From Chitinophagales bacterium (GTDB taxonomy: Bacteria; Bacteroidota; Bacteroidia; Chitinophagales; JADJOU01): a stretch of DNA of 64,000 nucleotides. Positions 26,568 to 36,719 of the stretch are shown here, in pieces. Made by a program: the position numbers and the translations under genes. Under the pieces are notes generated by a model. That model had not been told where the DNA came from. It did not search any database and saw nothing but the letters and a program-made list of their open reading frames with translations. The stretch lies in assembly GCA_016787225.1 (NCBI GenBank), contig JAEUUY010000006.1:124001-188000 (forward strand), read 5' to 3'. The stretch's first letter is position 1; each line of letters starts with the position of its first letter.

Positions 26568-28784
26568 ATGCTCATGGCGCCGAATACCTCTTCTCAAATC
26601 AATCTGTCTGAACTTCTGCAAAAGAATTTCGGCTTCAGCACGTTTAAAGGTGAGCAGGAAAAAATAATTCAATCTATTTTATCTGGTAAAGACACCTTTG
26701 TGCTAATGCCCACGGGTGGCGGCAAATCTCTTTGCTACCAATTGCCGGGCATTATTTCTGAAGGTACAGCGGTCATTATTTCCCCGCTAATAGCCTTGAT
26801 GAAAAATCAAGTAGATCTCGTAAGAAATTATAATGAAAATGAGAATATTGCACACTTCTATAATAGTACGCTCAATGTAGGACAGAAACGCGCTGTAGAA
26901 AAAGAAGTATTAGAAGGCAAAACCAAGCTTCTATATATAGCCCCCGAAACATTGGCTAAACCGGATAATATTGAGTTTCTAAAGTCATTTAAAATCTCGT
27001 TTATAGCTATAGACGAAGCGCACTGTATCTCTGAGTGGGGTCATGATTTCCGACCCGAGTACAGAAAAATAAAAGATGCCATTAAAAAGATTCCTTATTC
27101 TGTTCCTATCATGGCTCTTACTGCTACGGCTACACCTAAGGTTCAGGCAGACATTGTAAAAAATCTCTCCCTTAAAAACCACAATCTTTTCATATCCTCG
27201 TTCAATAGGGCAAATCTCTATTATGAAATTAGATATAAAATCAACGATGACTGGGCTATTAAAAACATAATTCAATTTATAAAAACTCAAGAAGGAAAAA
27301 CAGGTATTATTTATGTTTTAAATAGAAAGTCCGCTGAAAAAATAGCCGAAACCCTTTGCTTAAATGGAATAAAAGCGGCTCCCTACCATGCTGGACTAGA
27401 AGCCAAGCTTAGAGCCAATACCCAAGACCAATTTCTAAATGAAGACATACATGTTATTGTTGCCACTGTAGCGTTCGGTATGGGTATAGATAAACCGGAT
27501 ATACGCTATGTCATTCACTACAATATAGCCAAATCTCTTGAAAACTATTATCAGGAGACAGGTCGAGCGGGTAGAGACGGACTTGAAGGAAACTGTATCG
27601 CTTATTTTAACTATAAGGATATCAATAAGGTAGAAAAAATGTTAAGCGACAAAACAGTCACAGAAAGAGAGCGCGGCATGCTTTTAATCGATGAAACGGT
27701 TGCTTATATAGAATCTGGTGAGTGTCGTCGCAAATTTTTACTCAACTACTTCGGTGAAGAATATAATAGCTCTGCCTGCACAGAAAATAAAATGTGCGAC
27801 AACTGCGCAAAACCAAAAGAAAAAGTTGATGTTACAGATGATATTTCTCTATCTCTCAATATTATCAATTCTTGCATTGAGGCGCACTACCTGCCACATA
27901 TCATGAATATTGCTATGGGAATAAAATCTGATGGTGTTGCCTCATATAAACACGACTTAATGCCATTTTTCGGACAGGGTAAGGATAAAAACGAGCACTA
28001 CTGGACATCGGTTTTAAGGACAACAGTTATTCACGGCTTGGTGTACAGAGAAGTGGAGGAGTATGGAACCCTTAAGCTCACGGACAAAGGTCGAGCCTAT
28101 ATCAAAGAGCCATTTCATATCGAAATCTCACTCAATCATGATTATGAAAGTGAGGGCGATGTCGTCCTAGCGGGCAATAATACTTCGAGCATGGATAAAG
28201 AACTCTATAATATTCTGCTCGATGTGAGAAAGGTGGAGGCTAAAAAAGCCAATAAGCCTCCTTATGTGATTATTCAGGCACCGTCTCTCGAAGAAATGTG
28301 TTTGAAATACCCTATTACAGAAGAAGAGTTTGGGCATATTACAGGAGTCACAAAGGCTATGGCGGCAAAATACGCCAAGTCATTTTGTAGAGTTATACAA
28401 GACTATGTAGAAGAGAACGACATCATTAGACCAGACGATGTCATGGTCAAAACCATTGTCAATAAAAGCAGCGATAAGGTAAAAATCATAGCAGCTATTG
28501 ATAAAAAAATCTCTCTTGAAACTATAGCGAAAGAGTTGGGTTTAAAATTTACAGAATTAGTCAATGAACTTGAATCCATCGTGCTCAATGGCACTAAACT
28601 CAATATAAAATACTATCTGAAAGAGATTTTGGACGATGAGGTTATCGACGAAATGATGGAATTTTTCCAAAAAAATGAAACAGGGGATATCAAAGAATGC
28701 TATGAAAACTTCATAGACGACGATTTACCAGAAGATGATATTCGCTTAGTGAAGTTGCAGTTTATTGGAGAGAATTTGATGTAA
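26568..28784 (+). CDS. recQ: ATP-dependent DNA helicase RecQ
   Basis: Superfamily 2 3'-5' helicase. Motifs in order: Gln motif region FGFSTFKGEQEKII, Walker A MPTGGGKSLCYQLP, DEAH box IDEAHCISEWGHDFRPEY, motif III MALTATATPKVQ, motif VI YYQETGRAGRDG. The RQC zinc site is seen in ECRRKFLLNYFGE, ACTENKMCDNC. A winged-helix and an HRDC domain (residues ~540-620) follow. The ATG at 26568 is preferred over the overlapping TTG at 26565. 738 residues. Only about 100 residues beyond the HRDC domain are of unclear nature, probably another helix-turn-helix module. Confidence 0.95.
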   Translation: MLMAPNTSSQINLSELLQKNFGFSTFKGEQEKIIQSILSGKDTFVLMPTGGGKSLCYQLPGIISEGTAVIISPLIALMKNQVDLVRNYNENENIAHFYNSTLNVGQKRAVEKEVLEGKTKLLYIAPETLAKPDNIEFLKSFKISFIAIDEAHCISEWGHDFRPEYRKIKDAIKKIPYSVPIMALTATATPKVQADIVKNLSLKNHNLFISSFNRANLYYEIRYKINDDWAIKNIIQFIKTQEGKTGIIYVLNRKSAEKIAETLCLNGIKAAPYHAGLEAKLRANTQDQFLNEDIHVIVATVAFGMGIDKPDIRYVIHYNIAKSLENYYQETGRAGRDGLEGNCIAYFNYKDINKVEKMLSDKTVTERERGMLLIDETVAYIESGECRRKFLLNYFGEEYNSSACTENKMCDNCAKPKEKVDVTDDISLSLNIINSCIEAHYLPHIMNIAMGIKSDGVASYKHDLMPFFGQGKDKNEHYWTSVLRTTVIHGLVYREVEEYGTLKLTDKGRAYIKEPFHIEISLNHDYESEGDVVLAGNNTSSMDKELYNILLDVRKVEAKKANKPPYVIIQAPSLEEMCLKYPITEEEFGHITGVTKAMAAKYAKSFCRVIQDYVEENDIIRPDDVMVKTIVNKSSDKVKIIAAIDKKISLETIAKELGLKFTELVNELESIVLNGTKLNIKYYLKEILDDEVIDEMMEFFQKNETGDIKECYENFIDDDLPEDDIRLVKLQFIGENLM

Positions 28785-28990
28785 TAATTGTCTAGAGATA
28801 CACTCAATTTTACTAAACAACTATTACCTCATAATACTGAAAAGAATCTGGCAAAATGGGGGTGATCACAAAATCACTCTTTCTTCAAAATAAAATAATT
28901 GATTTGCCCTTCTTCTATTCGAGCGACTGATTAACATAGGAAACCGCTGCGCTAATTTCTGCGCAATTGGGCTAGTGCTTATTCTTGTTG

Positions 28991-29704
28991 TCATTTTGTA
29001 TCGTCTTGAAGCCAAGGATAAATAAATTTGTTCGATTGTTTTAATGTCCCCACTAAACTGTCTTTGTTCCATTTGAGGTCTTGATATCTGTAAGTTTCAA
29101 AAAGCAAATTGTAAGCTGATTGATGTAACCCAAGTCGTCTTAATGTTTGGAAGTCAATCATGGCAAGTTCTTCAGTTAAATTGTCTGTCCGATACTCTAT
29201 CTGTAAAAGATTTAACAAAGAGTCATTAACTAATTTTTTGTTAGCGTTCATTGACAGTCCAGCAGAACTTAATTTATATTTAAATGCGTAGTTTATGTCT
29301 TTTATAATTTGGTAAACAATGCTGTCGTTTTTTTCTGCTTTCCGTCTTTGCCAAAATTCTCTGTAATATTTTTCTTTTATGTCTTTTTGGTAAAAGGTTT
29401 GTTCTAAACTGTCAAGAAGCTGACGGCCTTTTTTGTTTATATAAATGTCTTGTATAATAAGTGGATTGTTAAAAAGCATGTTATCGGAAATGAGTTTTGA
29501 ATACCCAAATTTTTTAAATGTCTCATGAATTGCTAAAAGGTTTTCTGGTTTTCTAATCCATTTATTTGTTAGCCAGTCACCATTACGTAACTCAAAAAAA
29601 GTCAATTCACTTTCAACATAGTTTTTCCTGTCATCCTTTGTCGAGTTATTGCAACTTGTCAGAAGCAAAAAAAGTACTATTAATGTGTTGAGAGTCTTAC
29701 TCAT
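28991..29704 (-). CDS. Lipoprotein of unknown function
   Basis: The ATG at 29704 gives MSKTLNTLIVLFLLLTSCNN, a clear lipoprotein signal with lipobox LLTSC; an in-frame ATG also exists at 29716. The mature part is about 215 residues, mixed helical and rich in Lys, Asn and Leu. No known domain was recognised. It stands alone between recQ and the divergent TerC gene. Confidence 0.65.
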   Translation of the reverse strand: MSKTLNTLIVLFLLLTSCNNSTKDDRKNYVESELTFFELRNGDWLTNKWIRKPENLLAIHETFKKFGYSKLISDNMLFNNPLIIQDIYINKKGRQLLDSLEQTFYQKDIKEKYYREFWQRRKAEKNDSIVYQIIKDINYAFKYKLSSAGLSMNANKKLVNDSLLNLLQIEYRTDNLTEELAMIDFQTLRRLGLHQSAYNLLFETYRYQDLKWNKDSLVGTLKQSNKFIYPWLQDDTK

Positions 29705-29887
29705 AGCATTACCCATTTTGTCAGTTCGTCTAAAAACTCATTTTACCTCAAAAATAAGCCTATAGGAGTGAATTGCGTTGAATTTTTTGGCTTTATATAT
29801 AGCTTATAAAATCACTATGCTTCACGCATTTAGTTTTTCTATGTTATTTTCGCCTTTTATTCTATCTACCTTTATTCAAATATCTAA

Positions 29888-30727
29888 ATGGACACTTCTC
29901 TTTTCTCGACCGCCTCTTTGATGGCCATTCTTACTTTAACTTTTCTAGAAATCATTCTAGGTATAGACAATATCGTATTTATATCCATAGTCACTGGCAA
30001 GCTGAAAGAAGCCGATAGGCCCAGAGCCCGAAGAATTGGTCTTTTTTTAGCACTTTTTTTTAGAATAATTATGCTTTTTGGGCTGACTTGGATTCTAAAA
30101 CTAAACAACCCCTTTCTTTCTTTTAATAATAATTTCATAGAGGTAGGTATCTCAGGACAGAGCCTTATCGTTTTTTTCGGTGGACTTTTCCTTCTTTACA
30201 AGTCTGTAACCGAAATACATGAAAAAATGGAGGGCGCAGAGCATAGTGCCGGATCATCTGCTTCGTCTGTATCGAAAGCTATTATTCAAATAGCTCTTTT
30301 AAATTTGGTTTTCTCTTTTGATTCTATCTTGACCGCTATTGGTTTGGTGAGTTTGGCTCCACCACCTGTTGGATTCGGCTATGCTACGGGCATGGAGATT
30401 ATGATTATCTCAGTCATCATTTCTATTTTAATTATGCTGAAATTTGCTGGTCCGGTATCAGAATTTGTCAACAATCACCCTACAATTCAGATTCTAGGCT
30501 TATCCTTTCTTATTCTCATAGGAGTCATGCTAGTAGCCGAAGGTGCGCATATGGCTCATTTGAGAATTATGCACTCTATCGCGGTGCATAGCATACCTAA
30601 AGGCTATCTCTACTTTGGTATTATCTTCTCCTTATTCATAGAAATGCTCAATATGCGAATGCGCAAATCGACTGATAAAAAGGTGAAACTGAATGATAGT
30701 GAAATTCAAGATAAGGAGCTATATTAA
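29888..30727 (+). CDS. TerC-family integral membrane protein
   Basis: 279 residues with about seven transmembrane helices. The family motif LEIILGIDNIVFISI occurs in the first helix and its repeat LNLVFSFDSILTAIGL in the second half, each with a membrane-embedded Asp thought to bind metal. Homologues are linked to tellurium resistance or to Mn export. The C-terminal tail is cytoplasmic and basic. No ter operon is nearby. Confidence 0.9.
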   Translation: MDTSLFSTASLMAILTLTFLEIILGIDNIVFISIVTGKLKEADRPRARRIGLFLALFFRIIMLFGLTWILKLNNPFLSFNNNFIEVGISGQSLIVFFGGLFLLYKSVTEIHEKMEGAEHSAGSSASSVSKAIIQIALLNLVFSFDSILTAIGLVSLAPPPVGFGYATGMEIMIISVIISILIMLKFAGPVSEFVNNHPTIQILGLSFLILIGVMLVAEGAHMAHLRIMHSIAVHSIPKGYLYFGIIFSLFIEMLNMRMRKSTDKKVKLNDSEIQDKELY

Positions 30728-30775
30728 ACCCTGTGCCTGCCTTCTTGTCTAAATTTGACATTTGCTATTTAAAAG

Positions 30776-31618
30776 ATGAATAAACTCTTTGGTCTCTTAT
30801 TTATTTTGGGATTAAGCCATACACTATTCGGTCAAAAAAATGATTTCAGCGGCTCCATCATGTATAGTGATAAGAAAAACCTTCCCTGCGAATTGTATTT
30901 ACATATTGACTCTAGCTATCAAGTGTCGGGCAATCTAAGCAGAGAGGTCAATGGAAATATGGTGAACCATCTTATTTCTGGAGATTTTGAACCTAAAGAG
31001 AAAACAATTTATTTGAGGGAATATGCTCGTAATAAATCGGATTGTGCTATTTTTTTTCAGGGCAAAGTATATCATTTGCTGGAAAACATTTACACCATAG
31101 CGGGTATTTTTAAGAGTTTGGATTCTCTGAATTGTCCTTCTGGTCATATCAATGTCATCTGTCGTGATTTTAATTTTAACCTGTATCCTAAGGAGGAGAA
31201 AAAGCCTATCTTGTTATCAGAAAAAGATGAAGAGACGATACTGGCTAATTTGCTTAGCCAAAAAATTAAAAAAGAAGCAAATTTTATTCAAGTTCGGGAA
31301 AATGACAAGGTAGAAATCAACGCTGGTGCAGATACCCTCTATCTAAAAATCTATGACAACCAAAAAGTGGACGGTGATCGAGTTAAAATAGTGTTTAATG
31401 AAACTGTTGTTATAGACAACTATATGCTTACAGACGAACAAGCAGTTTTTAAACTGCTTCCGCAAAAAGGTAAAAATATATTGAAGATTCTCGCTATCAA
31501 TGAGGGTAAAATTGCTCTAAACACTAGCAAAGTTGAATTATACAACCGCCTTATACACGAGTATTATATCAATGTTTTATATAAAAACCAACACACACAA
31601 TATGAGATTAACAATTAA
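30776..31618 (+). CDS. Exported protein of unknown function
   Basis: 280 residues starting with a signal peptide (MNKLFGLLFILGLSHTLFGQ). The N-terminal ~130 residues look beta-rich and may be a lipocalin-like or similar small beta domain; the rest (DKVEINAGADTLYLKIYDNQ) resembles a beta sandwich. No named family was recognised. It overlaps the start of the cytochrome c gene by 17 bases, so the pair is probably cotranscribed. Confidence 0.6.
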   Translation: MNKLFGLLFILGLSHTLFGQKNDFSGSIMYSDKKNLPCELYLHIDSSYQVSGNLSREVNGNMVNHLISGDFEPKEKTIYLREYARNKSDCAIFFQGKVYHLLENIYTIAGIFKSLDSLNCPSGHINVICRDFNFNLYPKEEKKPILLSEKDEETILANLLSQKIKKEANFIQVRENDKVEINAGADTLYLKIYDNQKVDGDRVKIVFNETVVIDNYMLTDEQAVFKLLPQKGKNILKILAINEGKIALNTSKVELYNRLIHEYYINVLYKNQHTQYEINN

Positions 31619-31922
31619 GCTTGTCTTACCTTCTATATTTTCTTTATTGATATTTTCCTGTAAATTAGAAAAAAAAGAAGAGGTTTCTACTAAACCCGAC
31701 GGAAAGACCATATATATGGATCGCTGTACATCCTGCCATGGAATGGATGGAAAATTGGGCTTCGGCGGGGCAAAAGACATAACCTCCTCTAGGAAAACCA
31801 TAGAAGAAATTGTCAATCAAGTAACGAATGGCAAAGGGGCTATGGCGCCGTATAAAAATATCCTATCTACGGAAGAAATTCGGGCGGTATCTGAATATGC
31901 GTTTTCCATGCAAAAAAAATAA
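31602..31922 (+). CDS. Mono-haem c-type cytochrome lipoprotein
   Basis: The start is placed at ATG 31602, which yields a lipoprotein signal with lipobox LLIFSC (Cys20); an upstream frame to 31533 has no signal character. Haem attachment site CTSCH at residues 42-46; likely axial Met in GAMAPYK (Met81). The 106-residue protein belongs to the cytochrome cbb3-subunit-III-like group. It would sit as a small electron carrier on the periplasmic face of a membrane. Confidence 0.85.
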   Translation: MRLTIKLVLPSIFSLLIFSCKLEKKEEVSTKPDGKTIYMDRCTSCHGMDGKLGFGGAKDITSSRKTIEEIVNQVTNGKGAMAPYKNILSTEEIRAVSEYAFSMQKK

Positions 31923-32028
31923 TTTTCCCTTTGTTAAAATTAACTTAATATTGCCTTGCATTCATAAAATGCGGCGGTATCCGAAAAGCCGATGAGTAGG
32001 AAATTTACTTAACCAAAAAAAACAAATT

Positions 32029-32436
32029 ATGAACTATTTTATTCACTGTTTAAAAAACTATGCTAATTTCAAAGGAAGAGCCAGAAGGAAAGAATTCTGG
32101 ATGTTTATACTTTTCTCAATTATTTTTTCAATTGTTTTCTCTATTTTAGATAGTTTACTAGGCACCTCATATAAATTTAGTTACCCTTTAATGGGAAGGG
32201 AAATACCGATGAGTATTGGTTATATGAGCAGCTTTTTTTCTTTGTTCTTACTGGTTCCCAGTATAGCTGTTGGAGTTCGTAGAATCCACGATGTAGGTAA
32301 AACCGGCTGGTTGTATGTTATTTTTTACGGATTAACTGTTTTTTGTTGCATCGGTATTTTTCCATGGATCTATTTTATGGTTAAAGAGGGAGATACTGGC
32401 GAAAATCAATATGGCCCTGACCCTAAAGCATATTAA
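32029..32436 (+). CDS. DUF805 family membrane protein
   Basis: 135 residues with about four hydrophobic helices. Hallmarks of DUF805: YANFKGRARRKEFW at the N-terminus, GVRRIHDVGKTGW before the third helix, and ENQYGPDP at the C-terminus. The function of the family is not known. The 106-base region upstream contains two short hairpins (GCATT/AATGC at 31960 and CGGC/GCCG just after), and a strong terminator follows. Confidence 0.9.
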   Translation: MNYFIHCLKNYANFKGRARRKEFWMFILFSIIFSIVFSILDSLLGTSYKFSYPLMGREIPMSIGYMSSFFSLFLLVPSIAVGVRRIHDVGKTGWLYVIFYGLTVFCCIGIFPWIYFMVKEGDTGENQYGPDPKAY

Positions 32437-32461
32437 AATTACTCCTTTTTATTAATCATTA

Positions 32462-32487
32462 AAATCCCCTATTTTGGGGATTTTTTT
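32462..32487 (+). terminator. Rho-independent terminator after the DUF805 gene
   Basis: AAATCCCC (32462-32469) and GGGGATTT (32476-32483) form a perfect 8-bp stem with a TATTTT loop, continuing into a run of seven T. Confidence 0.9.
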
Positions 32488-32573
32488 GTTGTAACTATAA
32501 CTAGTTGTAACTTTTACCTTGTTTAACCTACTAATTGTAGTGTTTAAATTATTTTTGCCTTAATTATCATTTT

Positions 32574-35183
32574 ATGAATCGTATTTTTTTGCTATTTTTT
32601 TTATTTTTCTCATCGATTATGAACTCTCAAAACGCTAAACTGATTGATCGCGAACTTTTCTTTGGCAATCCCGAAATTTCAGGAAGTCAATTAAGCCCAG
32701 ATGGCAAGTATGTGACCTTTCTCAAAGAATATGAAGGCATTATGAACCTATGGATTAAGAAATTTGATGAGCCTTTTGAAAAAGCGATACCCCTAACCAA
32801 TCAAAAGCGACCTATGTATGGGTATTTTTGGACTGAGGATGCCAAATTTATCCTTTTTGTGCGCGACAACGATGGCGATGAAAATATGAACATATATGCT
32901 ATTGATCCTTATGCAGGGAAATTGCCAGAAGCCAGAAACCTTACCCCTATGAAAGATATAACAGCCAATATACAAATGGTCAGCAAAAAAAGCCCTAATA
33001 TTTTATACGTTGGCATTAATAATAGAGACAAAAAATGGCATGATTTATATAAATTAAATATCGCCAATGGACAGCTCGAGATGATCTATGAAAATAAAGA
33101 GCGCATCACTGACTTCAATTTTGACTGGGACGAAACACTCAGACTTCTGAGCAAAACAGATGAAAAAGGCAATACTGTAACATACAGAATAGATGCAGGA
33201 AATAAGTTAGAAGAAATATACAGCACCAACGTGAAAGAAGGCGCAGCATTTCTTATGTGGAACAAGGACAACACCCAAGTATATCTTGAGACAAATAAAG
33301 GAGATCTGGACTTGTCTGAGCTCTATCTAATGAATCCAAAAACAAAACAACTGACGTTAATAGAAAAAGACCCGAAAGGACAGGTAGACTTTGGTTCACT
33401 ATTTGTCGATGATAATACCAGAGAAATAATTTATACTTCATACACGAATGATAAACGAATTCGATACTGGAAAAATAAAGCCTGGGAAGAAAATCATTCT
33501 TTTTTAGAAACTAAGTTTCCGGGTAGAGAAATTGGCTACGCAAGTTACACCAATGATTATAGCAAAATGCTTATTTCTACCTATGGAGATAAATATGTGC
33601 CGGAGGTATATTATTTTGACACTAAAACTCGTGAGCTCACCTTTCAGTATTGTCCTCGACCGAAATTAAAAGCAATAGAATCTGAATTGGTTGAAATGTT
33701 ACCTATTAGCTATCCTAGTAGTGATGGAACTATTATCAACGGCTATTTATCTTATCCAAAAGGTGGCAAAAAAAATCTGCCTTTGATAGCTTTAATACAT
33801 GGTGGACCCAAGGGCCCAAGAGATAACTGGGGATATAGCGCTGAGGTTCAGTTCCTCTGCAATCGTGGTTTTGCAGTATTTCAGCCCAACTTCCGCGCCA
33901 GCGGTGGCTATGGCAAAAAGTTTCTCAATGCTGGCGACAAGCAGTGGGGCAAACTCATGCAAGATGATATTACCTGGGGCGTAAAACACCTCATAACCAA
34001 TCAAGTGGCCGATCCTAAAAAATTAGTGATTATGGGTGGTAGCTATGGAGGTTATGCTACATTAGCTGGTATTACTTTTACCCCAGATCTTTATGCTTGT
34101 GGCGTCGATATTGTAGGTCCTAGTAATATTTTCACACTTCTAGAGTCTATTCCTCCATACTGGGAAGCCGGCAGAGCAATGCTCTATGAAATGGTAGGCG
34201 ACCCATCTACTGAAGATGGAAAAAAACTTATAAGACAAGCCAGTCCGCTTTTTCATGTAGATAAAATTGTGAAGCCTCTTCTAGTAATCCAAGGAGCAAA
34301 CGACCCTAGAGTTAAACAAGCCGAAGCAGACCAAATCGTAATCGCACTAAGAGATAAGGGTAAAAAAGTTGACTATTTATTGGCCAAGGATGAAGGGCAT
34401 GGTTTTTATAAGCCTCTTAATAGCAAAGCCATGTATGCTGGCATAGAAAAATTTCTATCCGAAGTTATCGGCACACCATATCAAAAAGATATGCCTCAAG
34501 ATGTGGGAGAAAAACTAAAAGAGCTCACGGTTGATGTTTCCAAAGTAAAGTATGAAGTAAAAAAAGATTTAAAAGCCGAGAAAACCCTTCCGCCTATTGT
34601 GAATCCTCTGATTGAAATCAACCTTTCCTATGATGTTTTGCTAGAGGTTCAAGGTCAAAAAATACCTATGACCATGGTTCGATCCATTAAAAAAATAGGT
34701 AATGATTTCGAAGTAGAGGATATATCTAAAAGCCCTATGGGTGAGATGAAAGATAAATCTCTTATCTCCCCAGACTTTAAACTCAAAACCAGAACCATGT
34801 CACAGAATGGTCAAGATGCTACTTTTACCTTTACAGAAAATAGTTGTACTGGTAGTCTTATGGGAAAAACACTTGACATTAAGTGGGATGGTGCTACTAT
34901 TTATGATGGCTCTATTCAAGATTTAATGATAGCGGGGTTGCCACTTGACGACGGATATTCTATCGTATGTAATATGCCCGATATTATGTCTGGTAAAGCT
35001 AAATTAGTTCAGATTAATTGCCTAGGTATGGATAATGGTATGCGCAAAGTGGAGATTATAAATACTGATAACGCTACAGATATTACGACCATGTGGATTG
35101 ACACTAAATATAAACTTGCCAGAAAAATGACCGCCGTGATTCCAGCTATGGGTAATGCTTTGATGACGATAACGATGAAATAA
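32574..35183 (+). CDS. S9 family prolyl-oligopeptidase-like peptidase with C-terminal extension
   Basis: Secreted serine peptidase. Signal peptide at residues 1-18, seven-bladed propeller region about 20-380, alpha/beta-hydrolase domain about 390-640. Catalytic triad by motif: Ser490 in GGSYGG, Asp577 in GANDPRV, His609 in EGHGF. A further ~200 residues (665-869) form a beta-rich domain not normally found in S9 peptidases; it resembles DUF3108-like lipid-binding or beta-barrel domains, but this is only an impression. 869 residues against a usual 620-700. Substrate: probably peptides released in the periplasm. It ends seven bases before dcd. Confidence 0.88.
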   Translation: MNRIFLLFFLFFSSIMNSQNAKLIDRELFFGNPEISGSQLSPDGKYVTFLKEYEGIMNLWIKKFDEPFEKAIPLTNQKRPMYGYFWTEDAKFILFVRDNDGDENMNIYAIDPYAGKLPEARNLTPMKDITANIQMVSKKSPNILYVGINNRDKKWHDLYKLNIANGQLEMIYENKERITDFNFDWDETLRLLSKTDEKGNTVTYRIDAGNKLEEIYSTNVKEGAAFLMWNKDNTQVYLETNKGDLDLSELYLMNPKTKQLTLIEKDPKGQVDFGSLFVDDNTREIIYTSYTNDKRIRYWKNKAWEENHSFLETKFPGREIGYASYTNDYSKMLISTYGDKYVPEVYYFDTKTRELTFQYCPRPKLKAIESELVEMLPISYPSSDGTIINGYLSYPKGGKKNLPLIALIHGGPKGPRDNWGYSAEVQFLCNRGFAVFQPNFRASGGYGKKFLNAGDKQWGKLMQDDITWGVKHLITNQVADPKKLVIMGGSYGGYATLAGITFTPDLYACGVDIVGPSNIFTLLESIPPYWEAGRAMLYEMVGDPSTEDGKKLIRQASPLFHVDKIVKPLLVIQGANDPRVKQAEADQIVIALRDKGKKVDYLLAKDEGHGFYKPLNSKAMYAGIEKFLSEVIGTPYQKDMPQDVGEKLKELTVDVSKVKYEVKKDLKAEKTLPPIVNPLIEINLSYDVLLEVQGQKIPMTMVRSIKKIGNDFEVEDISKSPMGEMKDKSLISPDFKLKTRTMSQNGQDATFTFTENSCTGSLMGKTLDIKWDGATIYDGSIQDLMIAGLPLDDGYSIVCNMPDIMSGKAKLVQINCLGMDNGMRKVEIINTDNATDITTMWIDTKYKLARKMTAVIPAMGNALMTITMK

Positions 35184-35190
35184 TCTAAGA

Positions 35191-35712
35191 ATGATTTTAA
35201 GTGGAAAAGAAATAGAAAAAAGAATAGGCAGGGATATCATCATTAAGCCGTATAGCCCTTCCCAACTCAACCCCAATAGTTATAACCTTCGCCTGCATAA
35301 TGAGCTGATGGTTTATGACAACTATGAGTTGGACATGAAAAAAGAAAATAAAGCCACAAAACTCCTTATTCCTGAAGACGGTTTATTGTTAGAACCCAAC
35401 AAACTCTATCTGGGCAGAACCCTTGAATATACCGAAACCAAAGAACACGTACCTATGCTAGAAGGTAGAAGTTCTATTGGTAGATTAGGGATGTTTATTC
35501 ATGTCACTGCCGGTTTTGGCGATGTCGGTTTTTCTGGCTTCTGGACTTTGGAGATATTTGTCATTCAACCTTTGCGAATTTATCCTGGTGTGGAAATTTG
35601 TCAAATTTACTATCATAGTATTGATGGGGAGTATGAACACTATAAAAGCGGCAAATACCAAAACAATAGCGAGATACAGCCAAGTTTGTTGTTTAAGGAT
35701 TTTGAGAGGTAA
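35191..35712 (+). CDS. dcd: dCTP deaminase
   Basis: Trimeric enzyme that converts dCTP to dUTP (or to dUMP in the bifunctional form) for thymidylate synthesis. Motifs: LNPNSYNLRLHNEL, EGRSSIGRLGMF with nucleotide-binding Arg/Ser, HVTAGFGDVGFSGFWTLE with the catalytic Glu, and C-terminal YQNNSEIQPS. 173 residues is a normal length. The transposase remnant begins two bases past its stop, so the element probably inserted directly behind this gene. Confidence 0.88.
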   Translation: MILSGKEIEKRIGRDIIIKPYSPSQLNPNSYNLRLHNELMVYDNYELDMKKENKATKLLIPEDGLLLEPNKLYLGRTLEYTETKEHVPMLEGRSSIGRLGMFIHVTAGFGDVGFSGFWTLEIFVIQPLRIYPGVEICQIYYHSIDGEYEHYKSGKYQNNSEIQPSLLFKDFER

Positions 35713-35713
35713 T

Positions 35714-36569
35714 TCACCTCCTGTGCTGAAGGCATTTCAATCTTGATCTCAAAGTTAAATTGGCGCGTTCTATTCGATTAGTACCATATCGAAGAGTAGA
35801 GTGAAGTTCGGTAGGTAGTGCACTTTTATAAAGATTTAATTTATCTGTATTAATTTTGCGAGCTTTAGACAATACCAAACTATCTGTGACCATGCGTATC
35901 TTAGATAAATTTCTTCGTCCAATACCATATCGAACTATTTTTTTTGATTCTCTTTCATAGGCGAGGACTATCCAATAGAGCCTCTCCTTTCTCTTAATAA
36001 AAATTCTCATACCAATAGCGGTTTTAAATGATCCAACCCATTTTAAAACCTTGCTATGGTAAATGCCGTAGCTGTATTTGTTTAGTGCAATGAGCCATGC
36101 GACATTGGACTATTACTAATACGCTTACGGTATCATTTCATCTACTTCGTAGATGCTATTGCTCAATAGCATAGGGAGGGAGATATTTTCAGAAATTGCA
36201 GATAATCTTCTATAGAAAGTATTCGTAGATATCTTATATTAACCTTATTGAAAGACATTACAAAATATAATGCCGACCTTGAATTTTCTTAGTGAGGAAC
36301 GAACTTAGAAATATTCGGTTCGGTATAAGTAATCTAGCTATATTACGAACACCACAACCCTCCTTAATTAAGGCACATACATTATGACTTAAATAGGGAT
36401 CATAAGCTTTGTAAGTATAAAAATTAAGAAGATACTTACCACAAGATTTACAATAAAACTTTTGCTTGCCAGTTTTCGTTTTTCCGTTTTTAATCAAGCT
36501 TTTACTTGAGCAATACGGACACTTCTGGGTATCAGTCAATCTGATACACGAGGTCATGAGTGTAGCCAT
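35714..36569 (-). pseudogene. Decayed IS1-family transposase (insA/insB remnants)
   Basis: Minus-strand order is an InsA-like zinc-ribbon and HTH segment (36569-36258; CPYCSSKSLIKNG, FYCKSCGKY, LIKEGCGVRNIARLL), then a gap, then an InsB-like DDE catalytic half (about 36100-35714; RKERLYWIVLAYERE, NTDKLNLYKS, GTNRIERANLTLR). InsA homology breaks off after ARLL, as after a frameshift. In the catalytic half the usual first Asp appears replaced (KTAIGMRIF), the second Asp and the Glu remain, and the C-terminus is cut off after RLKCLQHRR. No intact transposase can be read, so the element should be immobile. Confidence 0.8.
36139..36172. repeat. Twin perfect hairpins inside the IS remnant
   Basis: CATCTAC-TTC-GTAGATG (36139-36155) is followed with overlap by ATGCTATTG-CT-CAATAGCAT (36153-36172). 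Both stems are perfect (7 and 9 bp). They lie where the InsA-InsB reading frame is interrupted and may be a small REP-like insertion. Confidence 0.6.
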
Positions 36570-36604
36570 AAATAATAGATTTTAGACATAAAAAAAGCGG
36601 AGAC

Positions 36605-36713
36605 TTATACCAATTATAAAATTTATATAGTCCGAATGGTATTGGTATAATACCGACATACATTGAATTATGACAATCAATATGGGACTATTTACTATGT
36701 ATCGTCGGTATTA
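36605..36713. repeat. Two adjacent palindromic elements sharing a GGACTAT core
   Basis: The first has perfect 10-bp arms TTATACCAAT (36605-36614) and ATTGGTATAA (36641-36650). The second has imperfect arms TAATACCGACATACAT (36648-36663) and ATGTATCGTCGGTATTA (36697-36713). Both carry GGACTAT followed by an A/T-rich segment and a (T/C)GGTAT(A/T)A end, the first in reverse orientation. A third relative lies at 58010-58066. Confidence 0.6.
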
Positions 36714-36719
36714 CCCAGC

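Noticed and set aside
28866-29072. A 68-codon minus-strand frame with basic residues (ISTSPIAQKLAQRF)
   Set aside because: It overlaps the end of the lipoprotein gene in another frame. A short conserved peptide remains conceivable, but nothing in the sequence supports it.
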